From positions 124,001 through 188,000 of the forward strand of contig NZ_CP016289.1 in NCBI RefSeq assembly GCF_001679785.1: a stretch of 64,000 bases of DNA. Reading direction: 5' to 3'. A model generated the notes under the pieces. That model saw only the letters and a list, made by a program, of their open reading frames with translations, did not search any database and was not told where the DNA came from. Positions 34,514-44,070 of this stretch are shown here, piece by piece. Made by a program: the position numbers and the translations under genes. The stretch's first letter is position 1, and the number at the start of each line of letters is the position of its first letter. This DNA comes from Rhizobium leguminosarum (GTDB lineage Bacteria > Pseudomonadota > Alphaproteobacteria > Rhizobiales > Rhizobiaceae).

Positions 34514-34805
34514 CCGCTTTCCCCCAAAGCCGGGCGACAATAACAGCTTCTCGCTGCGGCGTCATCTACGCATCACTACTTTCGATTGCCACCGCGTGAA
34601 GAGATTCCCTTAAGTACAATATCGGGCGAAGGCAGCATTCGGTAAGGTTCAGCGGGTCGGAGCAGAGATGCCGCCGGCTTTCGCATCCCTGCCCGAGGTA
34701 GCTCCGGCAGGATCCTCATTTTAAGCAGTCCAGTTGAATCGACGCATGCCAATCGCAGCCTTTGCCGCGAGCGGTCATTCAAAAACGTCAATGGAGGGAT
34801 TTGAC
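34514..34805. promoter_or_regulatory. Divergent promoter region of the kinase and sulfatase genes
   Basis: The 292-bp gap between the divergent kinase and sulfatase genes must hold both promoters and is the likely site for the response regulator. I see no clear -35/-10 pair or palindrome. Confidence 0.35.
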
Positions 34806-36476
34806 ATGAACAGCAGAATCCTTATCCGCTGCATCGCAGCACTGGCTTCATCCACCATTCTCTGGTGTGCGGCCTCGCCCCTGCAAGCGCAGGACTCCCA
34901 ACGAAAACCCAACATCCTGTTCATCGTTTCGGATGATACAGGCTATGGCGATCTCGGCCCCTATGGCGGGGGTGAAGGTCGTGGGATGCCGACCCCGAAC
35001 ATCGACAAGCTGGCTGAAGACGGCATGACCTTCTTCTCCTTCTACGCCCAGCCGAGCTGCACGCCCGGCCGCGCCGCCATGCAGACGGGGCGAATACCCA
35101 ACCGCAGCGGCATGACGACAGTTGCCTTTCAGGGTCAGGGCGGCGGATTGCCAGCGGCGGAATGGACGCTTGCCTCCGTCCTGAAACGCGGTGGCTATCA
35201 CACCTACTTCACCGGCAAATGGCATCTCGGCGAAGCGGACTATGCGCTACCGAACGCTCAGGGCTATGACGAAATGAGGTATGCCGGCCTCTATCATCTC
35301 AATGCCTACACCTATGCTGACCCTACCTGGTTTCCGGACATGGATCCGAAGCTGCGCGAAATGTTTCAAAGGGTGACGAAAGGGGCGCTTTCCGGCAAAG
35401 CCGGCGGACCCGTGACCGAAGAATTCAAGGTCAACGGGCAGTACGTCGACACACCCGTGATCGACGGCAAGGAGGGCGTTGTCGGCGTTCCCTTCTTTGA
35501 CAGTTACGTCGAGAAGGCCGCACTGGGCTTTCTTGACGAGGCTGCCAAAAAGCCGGACGAACCCTTCTTCATCAACGTGAACTTCATGAAGGTCCACCAG
35601 CCGAACATGCCGGCCCCGGAGTTCGAGCACAAGTCCCTGTCGAAGTCGAAGTATGCGGACTCGATTGTGGAACTCGACACTCGCATTGGCCGGATCATGG
35701 ACAAATTGCGGGAAACCGGAATGGACCGCAACACATTGGTTTTCTACACCACCGATAATGGGGCGTGGCAGGACGTCTATCCAGACGCCGGATACACCCC
35801 GTTCCGCGGAACCAAAGGCACCCTGCGAGAGGGTGGCAACCGTGTTCCTGCGATTGCGGTCTGGCCGGGAAAGATTAAACCCCGCACCAAGAACCACGAC
35901 ATCGTCGGCGGTCTCGATCTGATGGCGACATTCGCCGCAGTCGGCGCGGTTCCGCTGCCCGACAAGGATCGCGAAGACAAGCCTATCGTGTTCGATAGCT
36001 ACGACATGTCGCCGATCCTGCTCGGCACCGGAAAATCGGAACGCAAGTCATGGTTCTACTTTACCGAAAACGAGCTCTCGCCCGGTGCGATACGCGTCAA
36101 CAACTACAAGTTCGCATTCAATATCCGCGGGGATAACGGAGCCTCCACGGGCGGGCTGGCGGTCGACACCAACCTCGGCTGGAAGGGTGAGGAGAAGTAT
36201 GTCGCCACGGTGCCCCAGGTGTTCGATCTGTGGCAGGACCCGCAGGAACGCTACGACATTTTCATGAACAATTTCACGGAGCGGACTTGGATGGGCGTCG
36301 TCATGGGCGAGGAATTGAAGAAAATCATGACCACCTACGTGGAGTACCCACCTCGCAAGCCCCAGAGCCTGACCTATAACGGTCCCATCACACTGTCGGA
36401 TTACGATCGCTTCCAGTGGATACGGGACTCATTGGCAAAGGAAGGCGTGAGCATTCCGATGCCGACCGGCAACTGA
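34806..36476 (+). CDS. Exported arylsulfatase-type sulfatase
   Basis: A 556-residue sulfatase with a Sec signal peptide (residues ~1-28, ending SPLQAQ). The key cysteine C85-T-P-G-R89 in PSCTPGRAAMQTGRIP is the CxPxR site converted to formylglycine by a maturase. Metal ligands are visible in FIVSDDTGYGDLG near the N-terminus and TDNGAW later. ATG 34806 follows GGAGGG; the frame from 34734 is longer but unsupported. It would hydrolyse sulfate esters in the periplasm. No formylglycine maturase gene is in the window. First gene of an exported-protein cluster. Confidence 0.82.
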   Translation: MNSRILIRCIAALASSTILWCAASPLQAQDSQRKPNILFIVSDDTGYGDLGPYGGGEGRGMPTPNIDKLAEDGMTFFSFYAQPSCTPGRAAMQTGRIPNRSGMTTVAFQGQGGGLPAAEWTLASVLKRGGYHTYFTGKWHLGEADYALPNAQGYDEMRYAGLYHLNAYTYADPTWFPDMDPKLREMFQRVTKGALSGKAGGPVTEEFKVNGQYVDTPVIDGKEGVVGVPFFDSYVEKAALGFLDEAAKKPDEPFFINVNFMKVHQPNMPAPEFEHKSLSKSKYADSIVELDTRIGRIMDKLRETGMDRNTLVFYTTDNGAWQDVYPDAGYTPFRGTKGTLREGGNRVPAIAVWPGKIKPRTKNHDIVGGLDLMATFAAVGAVPLPDKDREDKPIVFDSYDMSPILLGTGKSERKSWFYFTENELSPGAIRVNNYKFAFNIRGDNGASTGGLAVDTNLGWKGEEKYVATVPQVFDLWQDPQERYDIFMNNFTERTWMGVVMGEELKKIMTTYVEYPPRKPQSLTYNGPITLSDYDRFQWIRDSLAKEGVSIPMPTGN

Positions 36477-36562
36477 TATCGCGCGGCGGCCTGGATCCGG
36501 CCAGAGCCGCCGTCTTCCAACCGGCTATCTGACATCGCAGCAGCAATTTGGAGCACACCACA

Positions 36563-37573
36563 ATGTTCGCGATCCACAATTTGTTCAAATCGGCCCGCGA
36601 CGGAACGCTGGCCGTTACGGCGGCTCTCTTCTTCGTTACTTCTGCATACGCTCAAAACGATCCTTTACCCTCTTGGAACGATACTGCCTCGAAGGCTGCC
36701 ATCGTCTCGTTTGTCGAAAAGGTTACCGGTCAGGGATCGCCTGACTTCGTCCCGGAACCGGAGCGCGTCGCCGTGTTCGACAATGACGGTACGCTGTGGG
36801 TCGAGCATCCAATGTATACGCAGCTTGCTTTCGCCCTGGACCGGGTGAAGGTGCTTGCTCCGCAGCATCCGGAATGGAAGGAAACGCAGCCGTTCAAGGC
36901 GGTGCTCGAAGGCGACATGAAGGCGCTCGCGGCATCCGGCGAAAAGGGCCTCGTCGAGCTCGTCATGACCACGCATGCCGGAATGACCAGCAGCGATTTC
37001 CAGAAGGTCGTGACCGATTGGCTCGCTTCGGCCCGTGACCCGAAATTCAAGCGGCCCTACACCGAACTCGTCTACCAGCCGATGGTCGAGCTTCTCGCCT
37101 ATTTCCGCGCCAACGGCTTCAAGACTTTCATCGTTTCAGGCGGAGGCATCGAGTTCATGCGGCCATGGGCGGAAAAAGTCTACGGCGTCCCGCCCGAGCA
37201 GGTGATCGGCTCGTCGATCAAGACCGAGTTTAGGATGCAGGACGACACGCCGACCCTCTATCGGCTTCCCGAAGTCAACTTCATCGACGACAAGGCCGGC
37301 AAACCCGTCGGCATCAACCAGCATATCGGCCGCCGGCCGATTGCCGCCTTCGGCAATTCCGACGGAGATCTCCAAATGCTGCAATGGACGACCATGGGCG
37401 GTGGCCCCGCCAGGCTCGGCGTGCTGATCCATCATACCGATGCCGAGCGTGAATACGCCTACGACCGCGATACCGAATTCGGCCGCCTCGACAAGGCGCT
37501 GGACGCGGCCGCAATCGCCGGCTGGACCGTCGTCGATATGAAAGCCGACTGGAAGCAGGTGTTCAAGGACTAG
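36563..37573 (+). CDS. Exported HAD-family hydrolase
   Basis: A 336-residue phosphatase-like protein with a signal peptide (to about ALFFVTSAYA) and a HAD core: nucleophile motif D73-N-D-G-T77 in VAVFDNDGTLWVE, FIVSGGG for motif II, and AFGNSDGDLQML for the acidic metal motif. The start is ATG 36563 rather than TTG 36548. The HAD fold in the periplasm suggests a phosphatase or phosphonatase that frees phosphate. It is 86 bp after the sulfatase gene and probably co-expressed with it. The natural substrate is unknown. Confidence 0.78.
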   Translation: MFAIHNLFKSARDGTLAVTAALFFVTSAYAQNDPLPSWNDTASKAAIVSFVEKVTGQGSPDFVPEPERVAVFDNDGTLWVEHPMYTQLAFALDRVKVLAPQHPEWKETQPFKAVLEGDMKALAASGEKGLVELVMTTHAGMTSSDFQKVVTDWLASARDPKFKRPYTELVYQPMVELLAYFRANGFKTFIVSGGGIEFMRPWAEKVYGVPPEQVIGSSIKTEFRMQDDTPTLYRLPEVNFIDDKAGKPVGINQHIGRRPIAAFGNSDGDLQMLQWTTMGGGPARLGVLIHHTDAEREYAYDRDTEFGRLDKALDAAAIAGWTVVDMKADWKQVFKD

Positions 37574-37646
37574 GGGAATGAGCCGAGCGCCGAAGCGTTG
37601 CACGACGGCGCCGCGACCTTCTGGAACGTCGACAGGGAGCGATTGA

Positions 37647-39923
37647 GTGGCAGCGTCTGTTCGATCAGCAGCGGTGAGAGGGGTGGCCCTCCTGCTTTTC
37701 CTGTTGCTCGCCCTTGCCGGGCGGAGCCTTGCGAGTGACGCCGTCTCGACGCCCGCTGCCGACCCGCGAATATCGATCCATGAGGGTTTCGTGGACGAAT
37801 GGACGTGCGGATCCTGTCACGCCGATCAGGCGGCGGCTTTTTCCAAGTCCCACCACGCGAAGGCCATGGCGTTGGCCAACGACGAAACGGTGCGCGGCGA
37901 TTTCGACAATAGCAGGTTCGAACATGACCGGGTCGTCACGACCTTCACCCGCCGCGATGGCCGCTTCTTCGTGAACACCGAGGCAGCGGACGGCGGCCAA
38001 GCCGAGTTCGAAGTCAAATATACCTTCGCCTACGAGCCCCTGCAGCAATACCTCATCGACATCGGAGGCGGACGGCTGCAGGCTCTCGACATCGCCTGGG
38101 ATACGGCTAGACGGCAGTGGTTCTGGCTCGGCGACGGCGCTCCTGCCAAACCGGGCTCGACCTATCATTGGACAGGTCCCTTCTATCGCTGGAACCGCAC
38201 CTGCATCGATTGTCATTCGACCGATCCCCAGGCGAAGTTTCAACCGCAGACCAACGAATACAAGTCGACCTACGTCGCCACCAGCATAGGCTGCCAGTCC
38301 TGTCATGGTCCGGGCGCCAAGCACGTCGCTTCCGCGCAATCCGCCAACGCCTCATCCTCCGTCAAGCCGAATACAGGTCTGCCGAAAGTCGACGCAGGCA
38401 TCTGCTTTGCCTGCCATGCCCGGCGCACCAGGCTGCTGGACGGCTATCAACCGGGAAAGCCCTTTCTCGACTATTTCTCCCCCGCCCTGCTCCGACAGGA
38501 TCTTTATTTCCCGGACGGACAGATACTCGACGAGGTCTTCGAGTATGGTTCGTTTCAGCAAAGCAAGATGGCAAAGGCGGGCGTGACCTGTCTTGACTGT
38601 CATCGGCCGCACGATGCCGGCCTGAAAGCCGAGGGCAATGCACTGTGCACGCAATGCCACACGGAGACGAAGCCGGAGCGCTTCGTCAACCAGGACCCGA
38701 GCGGGCTGTTCGACGCTCCCGAGCACACCCGTCACCAGGCCGGCTCCACCGGAGCACAATGCGCCAACTGCCACATGCCGGAACGCACCTACATGAAGGT
38801 CGACCCGCGCCGCGACCACTCCTTCGTCATCCCCCGGCCAGACCTGTCGGCAGCCCTCGGAATGCCGAATGCGTGCACGACCTGCCATGTCGGCAGAACG
38901 AATGATTGGGCAGCCGAAACAATGGACAAATGGTATGGAGCGCAATGGCGCAAACGCCCGTCGATCGCCCATGCCTTTGCCGGAGCTGCGAACGGAGATC
39001 AAGCTGCGGTGGAGGCTCTGCGCATCCTTGTCGGCGACCATACCCAAGCAGGAATTGTCAGGGGCAGCGCCATCGCCGCAATGAGCAGGACTGGCGGCGC
39101 GGATATCGCCGCCGACATTCAAACGGCTGCAGCCGATGCAGATCCGCTCGTCAGGCTCGGTGCTGCGGAAGCGGCACGCAACATTCCTTCGGAGCAGAGG
39201 CTGGAGGCGATCGGTAAGCTGCTCGGCGATCAAACGCGCGCGGTGCGCGTTGCTGCCGCCAACGCACTCGCCGGCACTCCGCCCCACCTCTTCGGCGATC
39301 AGCAGGGCAATTTCGAAGCCGCTGTCGCGGACCTGCGCGCCTATGTCGAAACGAATGGCGACGTCGCGGAAACACAAAGCAGTTATGGTTTCTTCCTGTT
39401 CGCCAGACAGCGTACGGCTGAGGCCGAAGCCGCCTTCCGGCGGGCGATTTCGCTCGACCCGACACTGGAGACAATGCGCATCAATCTCGCCGAGTTCTAT
39501 CGTGCTACCGGCCGAAACGACAGGTCAGAGCAGACCTATGCCGAAGCGATCGGTATGGCGCCCGAACGCGCAGATCTGCGTTACGGACATGCGCTCTCCC
39601 TGGTGCGCAAGCGGGCTTTGGCCGAAGCTATTACGGAACTCGCGGAAGCGGTGCGGCTCGATCCGCAAAACTCCCGCTACAAGACGACCTTTGCCGTCGC
39701 TCTCGATTCCGCTGGCCGGACAGAAGAGGCACTGGACAGACTGGATGGTTGGGCGGCGGGCGCAGACGCCGACGTCATCGGCCTGGCACTCCAATACAGT
39801 CTCAAGCTTCGACGGCTGCCGGAGGCGCTGAAACACGCCGAAGCCCTGGCGCGACTGAGACCTGAGGACTTGGAGATTTCAGGCCTCATCGGGCAGCTGA
39901 AGCAGGCGATCAACGGAAAATAG
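37647..39923 (+). CDS. Octaheme c-type cytochrome with TPR repeats
   Basis: A 758-residue exported protein. After a signal peptide there are eight CxxCH haem motifs between residues 54 and 414 (CGSCH, CIDCH, CQSCH, CFACH, CLDCH, CTQCH, CANCH, CTTCH). A HEAT-like then TPR region follows to the end (for example AEAAFRRAISLDPTLETMRINLAE). GTG 37647 follows GGGAGC. It resembles multihaem proteins of the DmsE/tetrathionate or nitrite-reductase-related families that act as electron-transfer scaffolds, but the fusion to TPRs points to protein binding. It lies between exported hydrolases and outer-membrane-like proteins. Function is not known. Confidence 0.8.
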   Translation: MAASVRSAAVRGVALLLFLLLALAGRSLASDAVSTPAADPRISIHEGFVDEWTCGSCHADQAAAFSKSHHAKAMALANDETVRGDFDNSRFEHDRVVTTFTRRDGRFFVNTEAADGGQAEFEVKYTFAYEPLQQYLIDIGGGRLQALDIAWDTARRQWFWLGDGAPAKPGSTYHWTGPFYRWNRTCIDCHSTDPQAKFQPQTNEYKSTYVATSIGCQSCHGPGAKHVASAQSANASSSVKPNTGLPKVDAGICFACHARRTRLLDGYQPGKPFLDYFSPALLRQDLYFPDGQILDEVFEYGSFQQSKMAKAGVTCLDCHRPHDAGLKAEGNALCTQCHTETKPERFVNQDPSGLFDAPEHTRHQAGSTGAQCANCHMPERTYMKVDPRRDHSFVIPRPDLSAALGMPNACTTCHVGRTNDWAAETMDKWYGAQWRKRPSIAHAFAGAANGDQAAVEALRILVGDHTQAGIVRGSAIAAMSRTGGADIAADIQTAAADADPLVRLGAAEAARNIPSEQRLEAIGKLLGDQTRAVRVAAANALAGTPPHLFGDQQGNFEAAVADLRAYVETNGDVAETQSSYGFFLFARQRTAEAEAAFRRAISLDPTLETMRINLAEFYRATGRNDRSEQTYAEAIGMAPERADLRYGHALSLVRKRALAEAITELAEAVRLDPQNSRYKTTFAVALDSAGRTEEALDRLDGWAAGADADVIGLALQYSLKLRRLPEALKHAEALARLRPEDLEISGLIGQLKQAINGK

Positions 39924-40013
39924 GTATTTAGGCTTGTCGAAATCTACTTCTCGCTGCACAGTGCCGACTCGGGACAGCATTGCCGAGGCGACAAACGAGA
40001 TCGGGGGATTCTC

Positions 40014-40802
40014 ATGAAAGCCATATACTTGCGTGCCATTCTGCTATTGGCGGGGATCTCCGCCGCGTCGGCCGGCAACGCCGCCGATATCACGCCGCTC
40101 ACGCCGGAAGCAAAAACGGTCGAGAGCCAGAGCGGCTGGGAATTCACCTTCGCGCCATATTTCTGGGCTGCCGGCTTATCCGGCGATATTGGGCAGTTTG
40201 GGCTCCCGGAAGTTCATGTCGACGCGGATTTCGGCGATATTCTTGAAAATCTCGACTTCGCTTTCATGGCGGCAGGTGAAGCAAGATACGATCGCTTCAG
40301 CATCGTCGGTGACGTGATCTATACCAAGCTCGGTGCCGACGCCGACACACCTGCCGGCATCCTCGCCGAGAGCGTCGATGTGACATCGAAGACCTTCGCG
40401 GGATTTCTTGGCGTCGGTTACGCCGTGCTCGAAGACCAAAATGGCCACCTCGACGTGGTTGGTGGCATGAAGGTCTGGTCGGCCAAAACCGAGATCTCCT
40501 TCAATGGCGGCATTCTCGCCGGAGTGGATGTCGAAGACAGCGCCACTTGGGTCGATGCCGTCGCCGGCGTCCGAGGAAACTACTTCTTCACGCCGGAAAT
40601 CTATCTCACCGGATGGGGGCTGGTGGGCGCCGGCGGCGCCGATCTCGACTGGGACGTGGCGTTGGGCCTGGGCTACAAGTTCAACGACAGCATCTCGGCG
40701 GTCGCGGGATATCGCGCACTGGGCGTCAATTACGACAATGACGGGTTCGTCTTCGACGTCGTCCAGCAGGGGCCGATCTTAGGGGTGGCCATCCGGTTCT
40801 AA
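40014..40802 (+). CDS. Outer-membrane beta-barrel protein
   Basis: A 262-residue protein with a signal peptide (MKAIYLRAILLLAGISAASA) and many alternating aromatic/hydrophobic strands (FTFAPYFWAAG, GYKFNDSISAVAGYRAL), ending in the hydrophobic C-terminal strand GPILGVAIRF with a terminal Phe, as outer-membrane proteins do. It is probably a small barrel of the OmpA/OmpW-like size class. It follows the cytochrome gene and may move substrates of the cluster across the outer membrane. Confidence 0.65.
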   Translation: MKAIYLRAILLLAGISAASAGNAADITPLTPEAKTVESQSGWEFTFAPYFWAAGLSGDIGQFGLPEVHVDADFGDILENLDFAFMAAGEARYDRFSIVGDVIYTKLGADADTPAGILAESVDVTSKTFAGFLGVGYAVLEDQNGHLDVVGGMKVWSAKTEISFNGGILAGVDVEDSATWVDAVAGVRGNYFFTPEIYLTGWGLVGAGGADLDWDVALGLGYKFNDSISAVAGYRALGVNYDNDGFVFDVVQQGPILGVAIRF

Positions 40803-41038
40803 CGCCCGGGCCGGCGAACTTCGTACTGTCAGCGATTCATCCTTCCAGAATCCTCGCCTTTTGAAGTCCTGCTGTCCACGATGAGCCGGAACAATGACTT
40901 CCCCCGAAGCAGAAGAGCCGCCGTAACAAGAACAGCGACTCGCAGTTCGGTATCAACAGGATCGGTCCGGGGGATATCGTTTCACTCCGGAGAAAGCCTG
41001 CCTCGCGGGCTGGGTTCGATCGGATCATGGAGACATTG

Positions 41039-41842
41039 ATGAAGAAAATCGCTTCTTGGGTAGTATTGGTTGTCGCGCCGCTCGGTGTCTGGACAGGGAC
41101 TGCAGCCGCTCAGTCAAGCGAAGATCTCGCGAAGAAGCTGTCGAACCCGATCGCCTCGCTGATCAGCGTGCCCTTCCAGTTCAACTACGACCACGGCTAC
41201 GGTCCCGAAGATGGCGACAAGGCAACTCTGAACATCCAGCCGGTCATTCCCTTCAAGATAAACGAGGACTGGAACGTCATCTCGCGCACCATCCTGCCAG
41301 TCACATGGCAGAACGACATTGCCGGACCGTTGGGAACGCAGTTTGGTCTGGGCGACATCACGCAAAGCTTCTTCTTCTCGCCGTCCAAGCCGACCGAGAG
41401 CGGCATCGTCTGGGGCGTCGGCCCCGTGTTCCTGCTGCCGACGGCGACGGACGAGCTCCTCGGAAGCGGCAAGTGGGGCGCGGGTCCGACAGCGGTCGTC
41501 CTTAAGCAGGACGGCCCCTGGACTTACGGCTTTCTCGGGAACCACATCTGGTCGTTCGCTGGTCAAAGCGATCGCGAGGATGTGAGTTCGACGTTCCTCC
41601 AGCCGTTCCTCTCCTACACGACCAAGGACGCCTGGACATTCTCGCTGAATACGGAGTCGACATATAACTGGGAAACGAATGACTGGTCGGTACCGATCAA
41701 CTTCGCAGTCGCCAAGCTGATTACCATCGACAAGCAGCCGATCAGCCTGACGGCGGGCATACGATATTGGGCAGCGGCTCCAGACAATGGCCCGGAAGGA
41801 CTCGGCTTCCGCGTCGCGGTCACGTTCCTCTTTCCGAAGTGA
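41039..41842 (+). CDS. Outer-membrane beta-barrel protein, transporter-like
   Basis: A 267-residue protein with a signal peptide (MKKIASWVVLVVAPLGVWTG) and a barrel-like pattern (PVIPFKINEDWNVISRTILPV, TFSLNTESTYNWETNDWSV) that ends GFRVAVTFLFPK. ATG 41039 follows GGAG; ATG 41027 is less likely. Homologues are often called putative transporters or left uncharacterised. Its location next to another barrel protein suggests a paired outer-membrane function in the sulfatase cluster. Confidence 0.6.
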   Translation: MKKIASWVVLVVAPLGVWTGTAAAQSSEDLAKKLSNPIASLISVPFQFNYDHGYGPEDGDKATLNIQPVIPFKINEDWNVISRTILPVTWQNDIAGPLGTQFGLGDITQSFFFSPSKPTESGIVWGVGPVFLLPTATDELLGSGKWGAGPTAVVLKQDGPWTYGFLGNHIWSFAGQSDREDVSSTFLQPFLSYTTKDAWTFSLNTESTYNWETNDWSVPINFAVAKLITIDKQPISLTAGIRYWAAAPDNGPEGLGFRVAVTFLFPK

Positions 41843-42033
41843 AACCGCAGCCGGGGGCGCTGCCCGAAGATCTTCCGGGGCTCGGATTTACGATCCTCCC
41901 GGGAATGTGGGCTCGTCTGGTATTCATCGCGAGACTGCTCCAGCACATGAAAAGTCGCGCGGCGCTTTAGTAGCAAAAGCTCAACCTTCTTTTGCTATCG
42001 CTGGAGCCGATTGCGTTGGAGACGATTTCGGCG

Positions 42034-42576
42034 ATGAAAATTCCGACAGTAATGGTTTTGATGGCGGCCCTGCTGCAGCCGGTCTCAGCCTTCGGCGAGA
42101 CCGAATGGATGGGCGGCGCGAGACAATGGTCGGTCGGCTTTGCGAACGAGAGCCCGCATCCCTATTGCCGCCTGCTGTGGGACAGCGAGATCGGCAAGAC
42201 CATGGAATTCCGCCAGAGCGCGACCGAGACGTTCTGGCTGGTCGCAAAGACCACATGGGACATTCCGGCCGACACCAAGACCGAGGTGACGCTGACCGAC
42301 CGTACGGCGACGAAAGTCATCGCTGCCGATTTCTTCGACAAGAACACGCTTCGCCTCTGGGGTCCGGCCAGCAAGGGGAGCGCCGGACTGAAGAAGATCA
42401 TCAAGAATTCCTTTGCCGGAATGCCTGACGTGCAGATCAGCTTTGCCGGCGACGAAGGCGACTGGACGCTGCCGCTCTCGCGGGTGGAGCAGCTCTACCC
42501 GACCTTCGCCCAGTGCCTCAAACGTCTCGAGGCCGGCGAAAAGCCAAAGCAGAATTCCGAAACCCAGCCGTTCTGA
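42034..42576 (+). CDS. Small secreted protein of unknown function
   Basis: A 180-residue protein with a signal peptide (MKIPTVMVLMAALLQPVSAFGE). The mature part is beta-rich, with FANESPHPYCRLLWDSE, WLVAKTTWDIPADTK and a helical Lys-rich C-terminus (KRLEAGEKPKQ). The start is ATG 42034, chosen because the signal peptide begins there. No enzyme motif was recognised. It is the last rightward gene of the exported cluster and lies close to the convergent lyase paralogue. Confidence 0.55.
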   Translation: MKIPTVMVLMAALLQPVSAFGETEWMGGARQWSVGFANESPHPYCRLLWDSEIGKTMEFRQSATETFWLVAKTTWDIPADTKTEVTLTDRTATKVIAADFFDKNTLRLWGPASKGSAGLKKIIKNSFAGMPDVQISFAGDEGDWTLPLSRVEQLYPTFAQCLKRLEAGEKPKQNSETQPF

Positions 42577-42582
42577 GGCCGA

Positions 42583-44070
42583 TCACAGCGGCGGCGCAGT
42601 CTCGCGGATCAGGCTGCGGACAGCCTCGATATCGCCGTTGAGTGGCCGTTCGTCGCCATAATGGGCAACATGTTCCCGCACGGCCTGATAGACAAGGTCG
42701 GTGCCTGGCGCCCGCGGCGCCGTCGCCGCCAGGAAATCATGTGCCTGGGCAGCGGCCATCAGCTCGATCGCCAGGATGTATTCGGCATTGTCGATGACGG
42801 TGAGCAGCTTGCCGGCGGCGGCCGTCGGATGCGCGAGAAAATCTTCCTGCAGGCCCGAGGTCAGCCCGCCGTCCATGGCCGCTGGCGCGGCAAGGCGGCG
42901 GTTCTCGTTGCTGAGGGCGGCTGCGGTATATTGGGCGATCATCAAGCCGGAATGGCTGCCGGCGTCGCTAGCCAGAAACGGAGGCAGGCCGCTTACCAGC
43001 GGGTTAACGAGCCGGTCCATACGCCGTTCGCTGATCGCGCCGATCTGAGCGAGCGCAATCGCCAGGCTATCGGCCGCCTGCCCGAGCGCCGGGGCAACCG
43101 CATGCGCCTCGGAGGAGACGATCGGCTGTTCCGGCGTGCCTGAGACAGCCGGATTATCCGTCACCGAGGCAAGCTCCTGATCGACGACGCGGGCGGAATT
43201 GTCGAAGACATCGCGGGTGGCGCCATGGGCATGCGGCACCGAGCGAAGGCTCAACGCATCCTGCGTGCGCCGGCCGAAGGCGGCGGCGACAAGACCGCTG
43301 CCGGCAAGCCGCGCGCGCAGCGTCGCTCCGACTTTCTCTATTCCCGCCGATGGGCGCAGCGCCAGCACAGCCGCGTCGAAGGCGGCGATCTGGCAGCCCG
43401 CCGCTTCCAGCGTCAGGGCTGCGATCGCATCGGCCCAGTCGAGCAGCCGCTCGGCGCGGGACAGCGCGACAGTGGTCAGGCCGGTGGCGCAGGCCGTGCC
43501 GTTGACGAGGCTCAAGCCCTCCTTGGCACCGAGCACCAACGGTTCGAGCCCGATCGCGGCAAGCGCCTCGCGGCCGCTCATGCGCCGGCCGCCCAGATCA
43601 GCGCTGCCTTCGCCGATCAGAACAAGCGCGATATGGGCATTGTGGACGAGATAACCGGCCGAGCCCTTGGACGGCACGTCGGGAATGCAATCATGTTCCA
43701 GCAGCGCCGCAAGATGCTGGACGATCTCGCGCCGCACGCCGGAATGGCCATGGGCGAAATTGGCGATCTCAGCGGCGATGATGGCGCGCACCTCGCGGGC
43801 AGCCAGCAATGGGCCGACGCCGCAGGCGTGGCTGAGCACGATGCTGCGCGACAACAGGCTCTGCGAGGCCCGATCGACGACGGTATCCGCCAGCGCTCCG
43901 ACGCCGGTATTAACGCCGTAGGCGCGCACGCCCGTTTCGACGATACGCGCAACGATGCGGCTTGCCTGCTCGACCCGACCCCAGGCGTCCGGTGAGAGCG
44001 CGAGCGCTTCCCCTGCCCCGACGCGCGCGACATGGCGCCAGGTCAGCACGGCATCGATCGTGATCGTCAT
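42583..44070 (-). CDS. Histidine ammonia-lyase paralogue lacking the MIO tripeptide
   Basis: A 495-residue member of the aromatic amino acid lyase family. Compared with the true HutH at 51929, the residues AYGVNTG, NGT and the C-terminal QED are kept. The Ala-Ser-Gly that forms the electrophilic MIO cofactor is replaced: the loop reads S-K-G-S137-A-G-Y and is three residues shorter. The catalytic Tyr region (QDPYCIR in HutH) is QDALSLR. Deamination by the known mechanism is therefore unlikely. It overlaps the ATPase gene by ATGA, so it is part of the ABC operon. It could be a sensor, a binding protein or an enzyme with another reaction. See findings. Confidence 0.85.
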   Translation of the reverse strand: MTITIDAVLTWRHVARVGAGEALALSPDAWGRVEQASRIVARIVETGVRAYGVNTGVGALADTVVDRASQSLLSRSIVLSHACGVGPLLAAREVRAIIAAEIANFAHGHSGVRREIVQHLAALLEHDCIPDVPSKGSAGYLVHNAHIALVLIGEGSADLGGRRMSGREALAAIGLEPLVLGAKEGLSLVNGTACATGLTTVALSRAERLLDWADAIAALTLEAAGCQIAAFDAAVLALRPSAGIEKVGATLRARLAGSGLVAAAFGRRTQDALSLRSVPHAHGATRDVFDNSARVVDQELASVTDNPAVSGTPEQPIVSSEAHAVAPALGQAADSLAIALAQIGAISERRMDRLVNPLVSGLPPFLASDAGSHSGLMIAQYTAAALSNENRRLAAPAAMDGGLTSGLQEDFLAHPTAAAGKLLTVIDNAEYILAIELMAAAQAHDFLAATAPRAPGTDLVYQAVREHVAHYGDERPLNGDIEAVRSLIRETAPPL

